A DNA stretch of 14,753 bases from CAZTXD01 sp964617995 (GTDB taxonomy: Bacteria; Actinomycetota; Acidimicrobiia; Spongiisociales; ZC4RG35). Under the pieces are notes generated by a model. It made no database searches. It was not told the DNA's origin and was given only the letters and a program-made list of their open reading frames with translations. Positions 1 to 6,955 of this stretch are shown in pieces. Where the stretch lies: positions 1 through 14,753 of the forward strand of contig CAZTXD010000091.1 of the NCBI GenBank assembly GCA_964617995.1. The letters run 5' to 3'. Within the stretch, counting starts at the first letter, position 1. Every line of letters starts with the position of its first letter. The position numbers and the translations under genes are program-made.

Positions 1-1039
1 CGTTGCACAGGATCTCCAGGTTGGGAACCGAGTGGGCCTTGGCGTTCTCGGAGAGAACCAGGTTGCGGTTGGTCTCGAACGCCGACGAGCGCTCGGCGTC
101 CTTCTCGATCCTCAGCAGACCGGTGAACACCGACTCGGCGTGGTCTTCCACCGCCCCTTTGAGGAACACGTCCGAGGAGGTGTTCCGTCCGATGTGGCTT
201 ATGAGCAGGCGATAGTCGAGGGTCTGATGGTCCTCCCCGAAGTAGAGCCCTACCACTTCGGAGGACGAGCCGGCCCCTTCCAGCTCGACGTTGAGGTCCA
301 TGCGGGCGAAGCGACCTCCCAGGCCTACCTCCCCGATGCGGCCGGTGGCGTCCCGACCCAGTCGGACTCTTTGGTGCAGCAGGCCCACCGTGCCGCTGCC
401 CCAACCCTGTATCGACATGTAGCGAAGCCGTCCACCGTCGCCGGCCACGAGGGTCACCCCCGGGACGGCGACCGCCTCGATGTCGTCGGGGCTTCGATAC
501 ACCACCAGCACCCGACCCTCACCGTTGGCGCCGACGTCCACTTCGATGTGTGGGAAGGACATGACGCCCGACCGGGTGGCCTGCACGTCGATGAGGAGCG
601 GGCGTTCCATGACCGACCCGTCGCCCACCTCCACCCGCACCGCGTCGGGAGCGAAGGCCAGGTGACCGGCGGCGAACTTGTCCCGATCGACCACCGCGGC
701 CGCCTCCAGTGCCTCCAGGTCGGCGACGGTTCGAACTGTCGCCCCGGAGTCGTCGGCCGACACTTCCGTGACGATACCGTCGACGACGGTCACCCTTCCC
801 GACACCTGCGCCTCCGCAGCCGTCAGGAACGGACCAGGGGGCATCGACGTCCCGGGTTCGAGGGCGGGAGCGAAATCGGCCAGGTCGATCCCGAGTTCGA
901 CGTACTTCCAGTCCTCCTCGGCCGGCGACGGCAGCTCCTGGGCCTCGAACGAGGCGAACGCCTCTGCCATCTGCTCGGCGCGCCAGGCGGGCTGGCCCCT
1001 GGCTATCTGGTCGAGGGTTGCACGGTCGAACGCGGTCAC
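1..1039 (-). CDS. sufD: Fe-S cluster assembly protein SufD (3' end beyond window)
   Basis: SufD is part of the SufBCD scaffold, which builds Fe-S clusters in the cytoplasm for transfer to apoproteins. The 346 visible residues start MTAFDRATLDQIARGQPAWR and have the SufD N-terminal helical region (including the EEDWKYVELG stretch) and then the beta-helix core. Near the visible end are GLLRIEKDAERSSAFETNRN and VPNLEILCN, which match the family's conserved ATNRNLLL-type segment and the start of the LEI...DVKCSHG motif. The functional His of that motif lies just outside the window. The GTG start is forced: an in-frame TGA sits immediately before it, and GGAG lies 8 bases upstream. The gene follows the uracil-DNA glycosylase gene by 76 bases. 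Its usual partner sufB is about 4.4 kb away, which is unusual. Identification is firm; the length cannot be judged. Confidence 0.93.
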   Translation of the reverse strand, partial: MTAFDRATLDQIARGQPAWRAEQMAEAFASFEAQELPSPAEEDWKYVELGIDLADFAPALEPGTSMPPGPFLTAAEAQVSGRVTVVDGIVTEVSADDSGATVRTVADLEALEAAAVVDRDKFAAGHLAFAPDAVRVEVGDGSVMERPLLIDVQATRSGVMSFPHIEVDVGANGEGRVLVVYRSPDDIEAVAVPGVTLVAGDGGRLRYMSIQGWGSGTVGLLHQRVRLGRDATGRIGEVGLGGRFARMDLNVELEGAGSSSEVVGLYFGEDHQTLDYRLLISHIGRNTSSDVFLKGAVEDHAESVFTGLLRIEKDAERSSAFETNRNLVLSENAKAHSVPNLEILCN

Positions 1040-1075
1040 TCAGCAATCTCCGGGAAGGGACCTTCGGGACCACCG

Positions 1076-1105
1076 ATGGTATGAGTCACCGTCCTGTAGT
1101 GCGAA
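1076..1105 (-). promoter_or_regulatory. Possible promoter for sufD
   Basis: In the 76-base gap before sufD, the minus strand reads TTCGCA (1105-1100), an 18-base spacer, then TACCAT (1081-1076). Each hexamer matches the sigma-70 consensus at four of six positions. A transcript from here would have a leader of about 30 bases containing the GGAG ribosome site. If real, it would let sufD be transcribed separately from the DUF4015-glycosylase genes upstream. This is a pattern match only. Confidence 0.3.
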
Positions 1106-1115
1106 ACGACCGGGT

Positions 1116-1784
1116 TCAGACACCGGCGAGCCTCACCGCCCGCTCCCACACCTCGTCGAACATGTCTTCGGTGAGGCGTCCCGTGAAGGTGTTCTGCTGG
1201 CTCGGATGGTATGACGCCAGCAGGTGGGGTCCCTGATCCACCGACAGCTCGGCACCGTGCGCGAAGCGGGGACGGGGACGGGGAATGGACCATCCCCACT
1301 CCGGGCCGGCTCTGAGGACGCGGTTCCAGGCCACGCCGCCGAGGCAGACCACGACCCGGGGCCGCACCGCCGCCACCTCGGGCAGGAGCCAGGTGTCGAT
1401 GCACCTGTCGAGCTCGTCGCGGGCGGGCCTGTTGTCGGGTGGGGCGCAATGGCACACGGCCGTGACCCGGGCACCCGTCAGGGCGAGGTCGGGGTCCTCG
1501 TGGCCGGGCGAGGTGGCCAGGCCCACCCGGTGGAGCGCCTGATAGAGCCACTCGCCGGAACGGTCCCCTGTGAACATCCTCCCGGTTCGATTGGCACCGT
1601 GCGCCGCCGGTGCCAGGCCGACGATCAGGATCGGAGCCCGGTCCGATCCGAGAGAGGGTACGGGACGGCCCCAGTATTCCTCGCCGGCGAAAGAGGGCCG
1701 CCGTTCCACCGTGGCCTTCCGTTCCCTCCACTCCACCAGGCGGGGGCATCGCCGGCAGTCGGTCAGGCCGTCATGGAGTGTCAT
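1116..1784 (-). CDS. Family 5 (UdgB-type) uracil-DNA glycosylase
   Basis: Predicted DNA repair enzyme that cuts uracil (and, in characterised members, some other deaminated bases) from DNA. The 222-residue protein has the family 5 signature GLAPAAHGANRTGRMFTGD at about 56-74; here GLAPAAHG replaces the polar catalytic residue used by classical uracil glycosylases. The second active-site loop, SYHPSQQNTFTGRLT, lies at 191-205. Cys10, Cys13, Cys113 (in CHCAPPDNRP) and Cys128 have the spacing expected for the family's 4Fe-4S cluster. Length is typical. The ATG overlaps the TGA of the upstream DUF4015 gene by four bases (ATGA), so the two are probably translationally coupled. I see no functional reason for pairing a surface protein with a repair enzyme. 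Family 4 is the alternative, but the GLAPAAHG motif argues for family 5. Confidence 0.92.
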   Translation of the reverse strand: MTLHDGLTDCRRCPRLVEWRERKATVERRPSFAGEEYWGRPVPSLGSDRAPILIVGLAPAAHGANRTGRMFTGDRSGEWLYQALHRVGLATSPGHEDPDLALTGARVTAVCHCAPPDNRPARDELDRCIDTWLLPEVAAVRPRVVVCLGGVAWNRVLRAGPEWGWSIPRPRPRFAHGAELSVDQGPHLLASYHPSQQNTFTGRLTEDMFDEVWERAVRLAGV

Positions 1785-3247
1785 TCCGAGGTCAGGGCAT
1801 CGGTGGTGACCTCGGACTGGGCGTTCCACAGCATCCATCCCAGCCCGTACTCCTCGGCCACCTCCACCTGGGCACGGACCTGCGCGGGGGTGTAGCCGAA
1901 GTCCTGGAGCCACGGCCGCACCACCACCTGACGGTTGAGACGGCGCATGGCGTCGGACAGGGCCTGTTCGACGACCTCCCGCGGGTGCTGGTTGGGGACC
2001 TCGAGCCCGTACCAGCCGGTGTCGTAGTGGCTCGGATAGAGCATCGGGGAGGCAACGTCGACCACCGAGGTTATGTCCTCCCAGTTCTGGCCGATGCCGC
2101 CGTCGTCGGCCACTGTGGTCACGAAGCCGAATACGTCCACGGCGACCGCGCATTCCTGCGGATGGAGCAGGGCCACCGCCTCCACCAGAAAGCCCCGGAT
2201 CGTCTCGGCGCGTATGTCGATCGTGATCCCGGCGTCGAAGGTCACGGTCTCGGGTCGGGCGTCGGGGAACCTGATGTAGTCGAACTGGATCTCGTCCACC
2301 CCCATCGAGCACGCCTCGTCGGCCAGATCCAGTGCGTACGCCCGGGCGTCGGGGTCGGTGGGGTCGAGGAAGTACTGCCCCCCGGATGTGAACGGAGCAC
2401 CGGTCGCCTCGTCCCACACCGACATCTCAGGGCGGGCGAGGGCGGCGATCGGGTCCTGGAATGCCACCAGGCGGCCGATCACGTAGAGATCTCGCTCGTG
2501 GGCGACGGTCACCACCTCCTCCAGGTCGTAGCGCCCGGCTCCGGCGCCTACCTCGGCGACGGTGGGCACATCGGACCGGTACATGACCTGACCGGTCTCG
2601 TCCTTGAGGTCCACCATCAAGGCGTTGAGCTCGGTCTCGTCCACCATCGTCACGAACTCGTCGAACCGTTGCTCTATCGCCTCACCGGAGATGTGGACCG
2701 CCTTGACCATGACGGGAGACAGCTCGACGTCGATCTCGCCGGGCCCACCCGACCAGTCGATCGTGGTGGGTTCCCACGCAGGCCTGGTGGCGGTGACCGG
2801 TCCCGGTTCCGCCCCCCGAACCACGAAACGGCCGTCGGCGCCGGTGCGCGTCTGGTTGCTGCCCGCGTCGACAGTTGCGTCTGCCACCGGCTTTCCGTCG
2901 GGGTTGACCACGCGTCCCCGGAGGACGCGAGCCTTGAGCACGGCGTCGAAGACCCCACCATCGGGAGCGGTGAGCGTGAACGTCGCTCCCACGTGACCGG
3001 GGGCGGATATGGCGATCAGGGAGCCGGGAGGGTCGACGTCGAGAAGCCCGTCGGGTCCCGTCAATCCGAGCTGCCGTCCTTCCGACGCCACGACCGCGTT
3101 CTCGACGGGACTCCCGACGTCGTCGACCACACGGAGCGTGAACGGCTCCGGCCTGTCGACCAGGCTCCATCCGGCCCACGCCAACCAGGCGAGGGTGATG
3201 AACACGAGGAGACGAAACTGGGTGCGACGTGCCACGAGGGAACTCAC
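1781..3247 (-). CDS. Membrane-anchored DUF4015 (putative glycoside hydrolase-like) protein
   Basis: 488 residues. An N-terminal hydrophobic segment (about 11-29, after basic residues RR) looks like a signal anchor, so the rest is probably outside the cell. Two carboxypeptidase-regulatory-like beta-sandwich repeats follow (about 36-80 and 108-150, each with a VVxxxGxPVxxAxV...G.DG pattern). The DUF4015 domain, a TIM-barrel fold related to glycoside hydrolases, fills about 182-480. It is recognised by LNALMVDLKDETG, GRLVAFQDP, the motif DEIQFDYIRFP at 319-328, SPMLYPSHY and the C-terminal GWMLWNAQSE. The enzymatic role of this family is not established. The start is GTG, with TAG two codons upstream in frame; a second GTG at 3235 is possible because a TAGGCT box touches the first GTG. 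The gene is first in a leftward unit with the glycosylase, divergent from the sigma factor gene. Confidence 0.88.
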   Translation of the reverse strand: MSSLVARRTQFRLLVFITLAWLAWAGWSLVDRPEPFTLRVVDDVGSPVENAVVASEGRQLGLTGPDGLLDVDPPGSLIAISAPGHVGATFTLTAPDGGVFDAVLKARVLRGRVVNPDGKPVADATVDAGSNQTRTGADGRFVVRGAEPGPVTATRPAWEPTTIDWSGGPGEIDVELSPVMVKAVHISGEAIEQRFDEFVTMVDETELNALMVDLKDETGQVMYRSDVPTVAEVGAGAGRYDLEEVVTVAHERDLYVIGRLVAFQDPIAALARPEMSVWDEATGAPFTSGGQYFLDPTDPDARAYALDLADEACSMGVDEIQFDYIRFPDARPETVTFDAGITIDIRAETIRGFLVEAVALLHPQECAVAVDVFGFVTTVADDGGIGQNWEDITSVVDVASPMLYPSHYDTGWYGLEVPNQHPREVVEQALSDAMRRLNRQVVVRPWLQDFGYTPAQVRAQVEVAEEYGLGWMLWNAQSEVTTDALTSE

Positions 3248-3298
3248 AGCCTACCGACCACGACCCCGTTCCGAGCCGGCCGTGCCCGCGGAAACTCG

Positions 3299-3327
3299 TT
3301 GTATTACCCCACGTCATCTGATACTTT
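3299..3327 (+). promoter_or_regulatory. Candidate extended -10 promoter for the sigma factor gene
   Basis: In the 108-base divergent gap, the plus strand has TTGTAT (3299-3304), a 17-base spacer and TACTTT (3322-3327). A TG one base before the -10 box makes the extended -10 form TGATACTTT. The start site would fall near 3334, giving a leader of about 22 bases that carries the ribosome site GTGAGGG. The AT-richer composition here stands out from the flanks. Confidence 0.5.
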
Positions 3328-3355
3328 CGCAGTACGCAGCCAGGTGAGGGACATC

Positions 3356-4288
3356 GTGGCGGAGTCGAAGCGAAGGCGTACCGGTACCGCCGACGCAGTC
3401 GGCCTCTACCTCGATGACGTGTCCGACCACACCCTTCTCACTGCAGAGGACGAGGTCCGTCTCGCCCGCTCCATCGAACAGGGTCGACGGGCAGCCGCCC
3501 GACTCGACTCCGAAGACGACCTCGATCCCAAGGAGAGGCGACGTCTGCAGCGACAGGTCGCCGAGGGTGAGGAGGCTCGCGATGTCTTCATCAGCTCCAA
3601 CCTCCGCCTCGTCATCTCCATCGCCAAGCGGTACACCGGCAGGGGGCTGGATCTCCTCGATCTGATCCAGGAGGGGAACCTGGGCCTGATCCGGGCCGTG
3701 GAGAAGTTCGATTGGCGCAAGGGATTCAAGTTCTCCACCTACGCCACGTGGTGGATACGCCAGGCGATCACCCGTGGCATCGGCAACGCCGGACGCACGA
3801 TCCGACTCCCCGTCCACCTCATGGACGTGGTGCGAACGGTGTCCGATACCCGCCAGATGCTCCATGACCGGCTGCAGCGCGCCCCGACCATCGACGAGGT
3901 GGCGGAGGCGTCCGGTGTCGACAGGGAAAGGGTCCTGTTGGCGATCGACGCCCCCGGCGACACTGTGTCGCTCGATCGGCCGGTGGGAAGCGACGGGGAC
4001 GCCGAGCTGCAGGACTTCGTCGGTGACGAGAGCGTCGACCCCTTCTCCCGGGCGGTCGAGACCATCGCTCACGAGCGGCTCATGGTCGCCCTCGAGATGC
4101 TCGACCCCGACGAGCGGCAGGTTCTCTGGCTCCGATTCGGCCTCGACGGCTCGGAGCCGTGGACACTCACCGACGTCGGTAAGGCGATGCACACGACCCG
4201 CGAGCGTGTCCGCCAGATCGAAGGTCGGGCTCTCGCCAAGCTGCGCCATCCGTCCTGCAAGGCCGACCTGGTGGTCACCGTCGTCTGA
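3356..4288 (+). CDS. RNA polymerase sigma factor, RpoD-like (group 2)
   Basis: A sigma-70 family protein of 310 residues that directs RNA polymerase to promoters. Region 1.2 is at about 13-45. Region 2 is at about 78-140 and includes NLRLVISIAKRYTGRGLDLL, the core-binding LIQEGNLGLIRAVEKF, and melting and -10 recognition in FKFSTYATWWIRQAITR. Region 3 is at about 145-225. Region 4, with the -35-reading helix-turn-helix TLTDVGKAMHTTRERVRQIE, is at about 245-300. Region 1.1 is missing and the protein is short, which fits a group 2 or SigB/HrdB-like factor better than the long primary sigma of actinobacteria. The reading frame is open far upstream, but the GTG at 3356 has GTGAGGG 6-12 bases before it and begins where similarity starts; GTG 3344 is the in-frame alternative. 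The segment RGIGNAGRTIRLPVHLMD departs from the usual RAMADQARTIRIPVHM. Confidence 0.93.
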   Translation: MAESKRRRTGTADAVGLYLDDVSDHTLLTAEDEVRLARSIEQGRRAAARLDSEDDLDPKERRRLQRQVAEGEEARDVFISSNLRLVISIAKRYTGRGLDLLDLIQEGNLGLIRAVEKFDWRKGFKFSTYATWWIRQAITRGIGNAGRTIRLPVHLMDVVRTVSDTRQMLHDRLQRAPTIDEVAEASGVDRERVLLAIDAPGDTVSLDRPVGSDGDAELQDFVGDESVDPFSRAVETIAHERLMVALEMLDPDERQVLWLRFGLDGSEPWTLTDVGKAMHTTRERVRQIEGRALAKLRHPSCKADLVVTVV

Positions 4289-4328
4289 GCGGCGAGAGAA
4301 TAGAGCTGGTCCCCGTCCCTCGTCGCCC

Positions 4329-4334
4329 TAAGCT
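4329..4334 (+). promoter_or_regulatory. Candidate -10 box for a leaderless transcript
   Basis: TAAGCT lies eight bases before the ATG at 4343, so transcription would begin at or within a base or two of the start codon. No Shine-Dalgarno sequence is visible, which agrees with leaderless expression. I see no clear -35 box. The unit would carry the small membrane protein and the AMP nucleosidase gene. Confidence 0.45.
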
Positions 4335-4342
4335 GAGCGACC

Positions 4343-4609
4343 ATGCTCAACGATCCCGCCATAGCCGCCCTCGCCGTCGTCGGTGCCGTCGGCCTCTTCG
4401 CCGGGCTGGTGGGAGGGGTGGTGGCGGGAGCCAAGAACCTGCTGGGGATGATGCTGTTGGGGGCCGTGGGGGCGATCACGTTCGCCGCCGTGGGGAGGGC
4501 TACCGGTGCCCCGCCCATCCTCTCCGCCGGCAGCAGTTTCTCCTACATATACGGCGGGGTGGGCGGTTTGCTCTTCGCCTATGTGGTGGGGCGCAACGAC
4601 CGGCCCTGA
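4343..4609 (+). CDS. Small glycine-rich membrane protein of unknown function
   Basis: 88 residues with two clear hydrophobic stretches (about 6-28 and 34-52) and a third, weaker glycine-rich one (about 66-82), ending in the polar tail GRNDRP. The spacing of small residues (GAVGLFAGLVGGVVAGAK) resembles glycine-zipper packing. The overall look is like small GlsB/YeaQ-type or other short integral membrane proteins, but I cannot assign a family. The ATG start is supported by the TAAGCT box eight bases upstream. It lies 54 bases after the sigma factor gene, and the AMP nucleosidase gene begins only 12 bases after its stop, so these two probably share a transcript. Function is unknown. Confidence 0.7.
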   Translation: MLNDPAIAALAVVGAVGLFAGLVGGVVAGAKNLLGMMLLGAVGAITFAAVGRATGAPPILSAGSSFSYIYGGVGGLLFAYVVGRNDRP

Positions 4610-4621
4610 TCCGAGCCGCGG

Positions 4622-5395
4622 GTGGTAGACCGCGACCGGATCATCCGTGACTGGCTTCCCCGTTACACCGGCATGCCCGTGGACGAGTTCGGCGACCACG
4701 TGCTCCTGACGAACTTCAAGTCATACCTCGACTCGTTCTCCGCCCGTTTCGGGTGCACCATCCGGGGTTACGACCGACCCATGCAGGCCGCCACCAACCA
4801 CGACGGCCTCACGATGATCAACTTCGGGATCGGCACCTCCAATGCCGCCACGATCATGGACCTGCTGGTGGCGATCGAGCCGAAGGGCGTCCTGTTCCTC
4901 GGCAAATGCGGGGGCCTGAAGACGTCCACCGAGATCGGCCATTTCGTGCTGCCGATCGCCGCCATCCGCGGGGAAGGCACCTCCGACGACTACTTTCCAC
5001 CTGAGGTCCCCGCCCTCCCCTCCTTCAAGTTGCACAAGTTCGTGTCGGAGAAGATCGTCGCCCGTGGCCTGGAGTACCGCACCGGAGTGGTCTACACCAC
5101 CAACCGGCGGGTGTGGGAGCACGACGATGCCTTTCTCAACCGGCTCAAGGCTCTCACTGCCCTGGCGATCGACATGGAGACGGCCACTATCTTCATCGTC
5201 GGCCACGCCAACCAGATACCCCGGGGAGCCCTGCTCCTGGTGTCCGACGTGCCCCACACCCCCGAAGGGGTCAAGACCGAGGAGAGTGACTCGATCGTCA
5301 CCCGGGATTGGTCCGACATACACCTCGACCTGGGTATCGAGGCGATGACCGATCTCTCCGTGCACGGCGAGCCGATCAAGCACTTCACGTTTTGA
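4622..5395 (+). CDS. AMP nucleosidase-like protein (short form, nucleoside phosphorylase fold)
   Basis: 257 residues resembling the short AMP nucleosidase group, which would split AMP into adenine and ribose 5-phosphate in the cytoplasm. Family landmarks are NFGIGTSNAATIMDLL (67-82), GKCGGLKTSTEIGHFVLP (94-111), YTTNRRVWEHDDAF (158-171), the ribose-binding AIDMETATIF (182-191) and LLLVSDVPHTPEGVKTEES (204-222). It lacks the extra N-terminal domain of the E. coli Amn enzyme and is about half its length, so I give no symbol. Substrate could be another purine nucleotide or nucleoside. The GTG start is fixed by the previous gene's TGA, which is in frame 12 bases upstream; there is no clear ribosome site, so coupling to the upstream gene is likely. 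It converges on sufB with 52 bases between stops and no obvious hairpin. Confidence 0.87.
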   Translation: MVDRDRIIRDWLPRYTGMPVDEFGDHVLLTNFKSYLDSFSARFGCTIRGYDRPMQAATNHDGLTMINFGIGTSNAATIMDLLVAIEPKGVLFLGKCGGLKTSTEIGHFVLPIAAIRGEGTSDDYFPPEVPALPSFKLHKFVSEKIVARGLEYRTGVVYTTNRRVWEHDDAFLNRLKALTALAIDMETATIFIVGHANQIPRGALLLVSDVPHTPEGVKTEESDSIVTRDWSDIHLDLGIEAMTDLSVHGEPIKHFTF

Positions 5396-5447
5396 GCTCA
5401 CCAGCGGCGGCGACGCACCCGGGATGTCAGACGGCGGTTGTCTTCGA

Positions 5448-6860
5448 CTAGCCGATCGCGCCTGCCTCGGTCATATTGAGCTCGATGAGGCGGTTCATCT
5501 CCACGGCGTACTCCATCGGGAGCTCCTTGACGATCGGCTCGATGAAGCCGGCCACGATCATCGAGGTGGCCTCGTCCTCGGTGAGGCCCCGGTTCATCAG
5601 GTAGAAGAGCTGCTCCTCGCCGACCTTGGAGACCGTCGCCTCGTGGCCGATCTCGGCGTCGTTCTCCTCGATCTCCATGTAGGGGTAGGTATCCGAACGC
5701 GACTTCTCGTCGAGGATGAGGGCGTCGCAGCGGACGAAGCTCTTGGAGTTCTCCGCCCCCGGTTCCACCCGCACCAGGCCCCGGTACCCGGCCCGGCCCC
5801 CGGCTCTGGAGATCGACTTGGAGACGATCGTCGAGGTGGTGTTGGGGGCGGCGTGGATCATCTTGGCGCCGGCATCCTGATGCTGGCCGTCGCCGGCGAA
5901 GGCGATGGAGAGCACCTCACCGTGGGCACCGGGCTCCATCAGGTAGACGGAGGGGTACTTCATGGTGAGCCGGGAGCCGATGTTGCCGTCGACCCATTCC
6001 ATCGTGGAGTTGCGGTAGGCGGCCGCTCGCTTGGTGACCAGGTTGAAGACGTTGTTCGACCAGTTCTGGATGGTGGTGTAGCGGCAGCGGCCACCCTGTT
6101 TGACCACGATCTCGACCACGGCCGAGTGGAGCGAGTCGGTGGTGTACACGGGCGCCGAGCACCCCTCCACGTAGTGGCAGTAGGCGTCCTCGTCGACGAT
6201 GATCAGCGTCCGCTCGAACTGGCCCATGTTCTCGGCGTTGATGCGGAAGTAGGCCTGGAGCGGTTGATCGACGTGCACGCCGGGCGGGACGTAGATGAAC
6301 GATCCGCCCGACCACACCGCCGAGTTGAGGGCGGCGAACTTGTTGTCGTTGGGCGGGATGACCGTCCCGAAGTACTCCTTGACGATGTCGGGATATTCCC
6401 GCAGAGCCGTGTCCATGTCCGTGAACAGGACTCCCAGCTCCTCCAGGTCCTCACGGTTGCGGTGGTAAACCACTTCCGACTCATATTGCGCGGTGACGCC
6501 CGCCAGGTACTTGCGTTCTGCCTCGGGTATCCCGAGCTTCTCGTACGTCTGCTTGATCGAGTCCGGCACCATATCCCAGTCCTTCTGCTGGGTGCCGGCC
6601 GGCTTGACGTAGTAGTAGATGTCATCGAAGTCGATGGTGTTGAGGGCTCCGCCTCCACCCCACTGGGGGATGGGCTTACGCAGGAACCGCTGATAGGCCT
6701 TGAGCCGGAACTGGAGCATCCACTCCGGCTCGCCCTTCATCTTCGACATCTGGCGGATGATGTCCTCGTTGAGCCCCTTCTGGGGCTTGAAGACGTAGTC
6801 ATCCTCGGAGTCGTGCCATCCGAGCTTGTAGGCACCGAGATCGATATCGACGGTGGCCAT
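5448..6860 (-). CDS. sufB: Fe-S cluster assembly protein SufB
   Basis: SufB is the main scaffold subunit of the SufBCD complex, on which Fe-S clusters form from sulfur delivered by the SufS/SufU system and iron. The 470-residue protein is full length. Landmarks are KMKGEPEWMLQFRLKAY near 41-55, the beta-helix core with NSAVWSGGSFIYVPPGVHV (179-197), and the C-terminal domain. Cys378 in SFVRCDALIL corresponds by context and spacing to the essential Cys405 of E. coli SufB. His406-Glu407 in EIGHEATVSKVGEEQLFYL corresponds to its His433-Glu434. The ATG has a good ribosome site (AGAGGTGA, seven bases upstream). The gene follows gltB by 95 bases and is followed by the convergent AMP nucleosidase gene, so no other suf gene is adjacent to it in this window. 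The upstream gap holds a promoter, repeats and a hairpin that may control it. Confidence 0.97.
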   Translation of the reverse strand: MATVDIDLGAYKLGWHDSEDDYVFKPQKGLNEDIIRQMSKMKGEPEWMLQFRLKAYQRFLRKPIPQWGGGGALNTIDFDDIYYYVKPAGTQQKDWDMVPDSIKQTYEKLGIPEAERKYLAGVTAQYESEVVYHRNREDLEELGVLFTDMDTALREYPDIVKEYFGTVIPPNDNKFAALNSAVWSGGSFIYVPPGVHVDQPLQAYFRINAENMGQFERTLIIVDEDAYCHYVEGCSAPVYTTDSLHSAVVEIVVKQGGRCRYTTIQNWSNNVFNLVTKRAAAYRNSTMEWVDGNIGSRLTMKYPSVYLMEPGAHGEVLSIAFAGDGQHQDAGAKMIHAAPNTTSTIVSKSISRAGGRAGYRGLVRVEPGAENSKSFVRCDALILDEKSRSDTYPYMEIEENDAEIGHEATVSKVGEEQLFYLMNRGLTEDEATSMIVAGFIEPIVKELPMEYAVEMNRLIELNMTEAGAIG

Positions 6861-6890
6861 GTAGCAATCACCTCTTTGGGACTTTCAAAA

Positions 6891-6909
6891 CGGGATTTAC
6901 ACCATCCCG
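6891..6909 (-). terminator. Hairpin followed by TTTT in the sufB leader (terminator or attenuator)
   Basis: On the minus strand CGGGAT (6909-6904) and ATCCCG (6896-6891) form a 6-bp stem with a 7-base loop, directly followed by TTTTG. This is the shape of an intrinsic terminator. It lies 47 bases past the gltB stop, so it could end the gltB transcript. It also lies at the very start of any transcript from the sufB promoter predicted here, where it could attenuate sufB. A competing partner for the first arm, GTCCC, occurs at 6883-6879. Confidence 0.45.
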
Positions 6910-6947
6910 ATAGTGCAATCCTACCCGATAGATGCTCCCTATCCCAA
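6906..6947 (-). promoter_or_regulatory. Candidate sufB promoter with GATAG repeats
   Basis: The minus strand has TTGGGA (6947-6942), an 18-base spacer and TAGGAT (6923-6918); each box matches consensus at four of six positions. Plus-strand CCCGATAG occurs twice, at 6906-6913 and 6924-6931 (18-base period), flanking the -10 box. GATAG at 6927-6931 also pairs with CTATC at 6939-6943 as an inverted repeat within the spacer. Such an arrangement is typical of a repressor site. It does not match the SufR or IscR sites I know, so the regulator is unidentified. Confidence 0.42.
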
Positions 6948-6955
6948 GGTTTGCG

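Noticed and set aside
1610..3355. Long plus-strand open frame that runs in frame into the sigma factor gene, giving an apparent 892-residue protein
   Set aside because: The upstream part is antisense to the glycosylase and DUF4015 genes, has no family similarity and the low-complexity His/Gly/Val look of a GC-rich shadow frame. The sigma factor has its own ribosome site and start at 3356.
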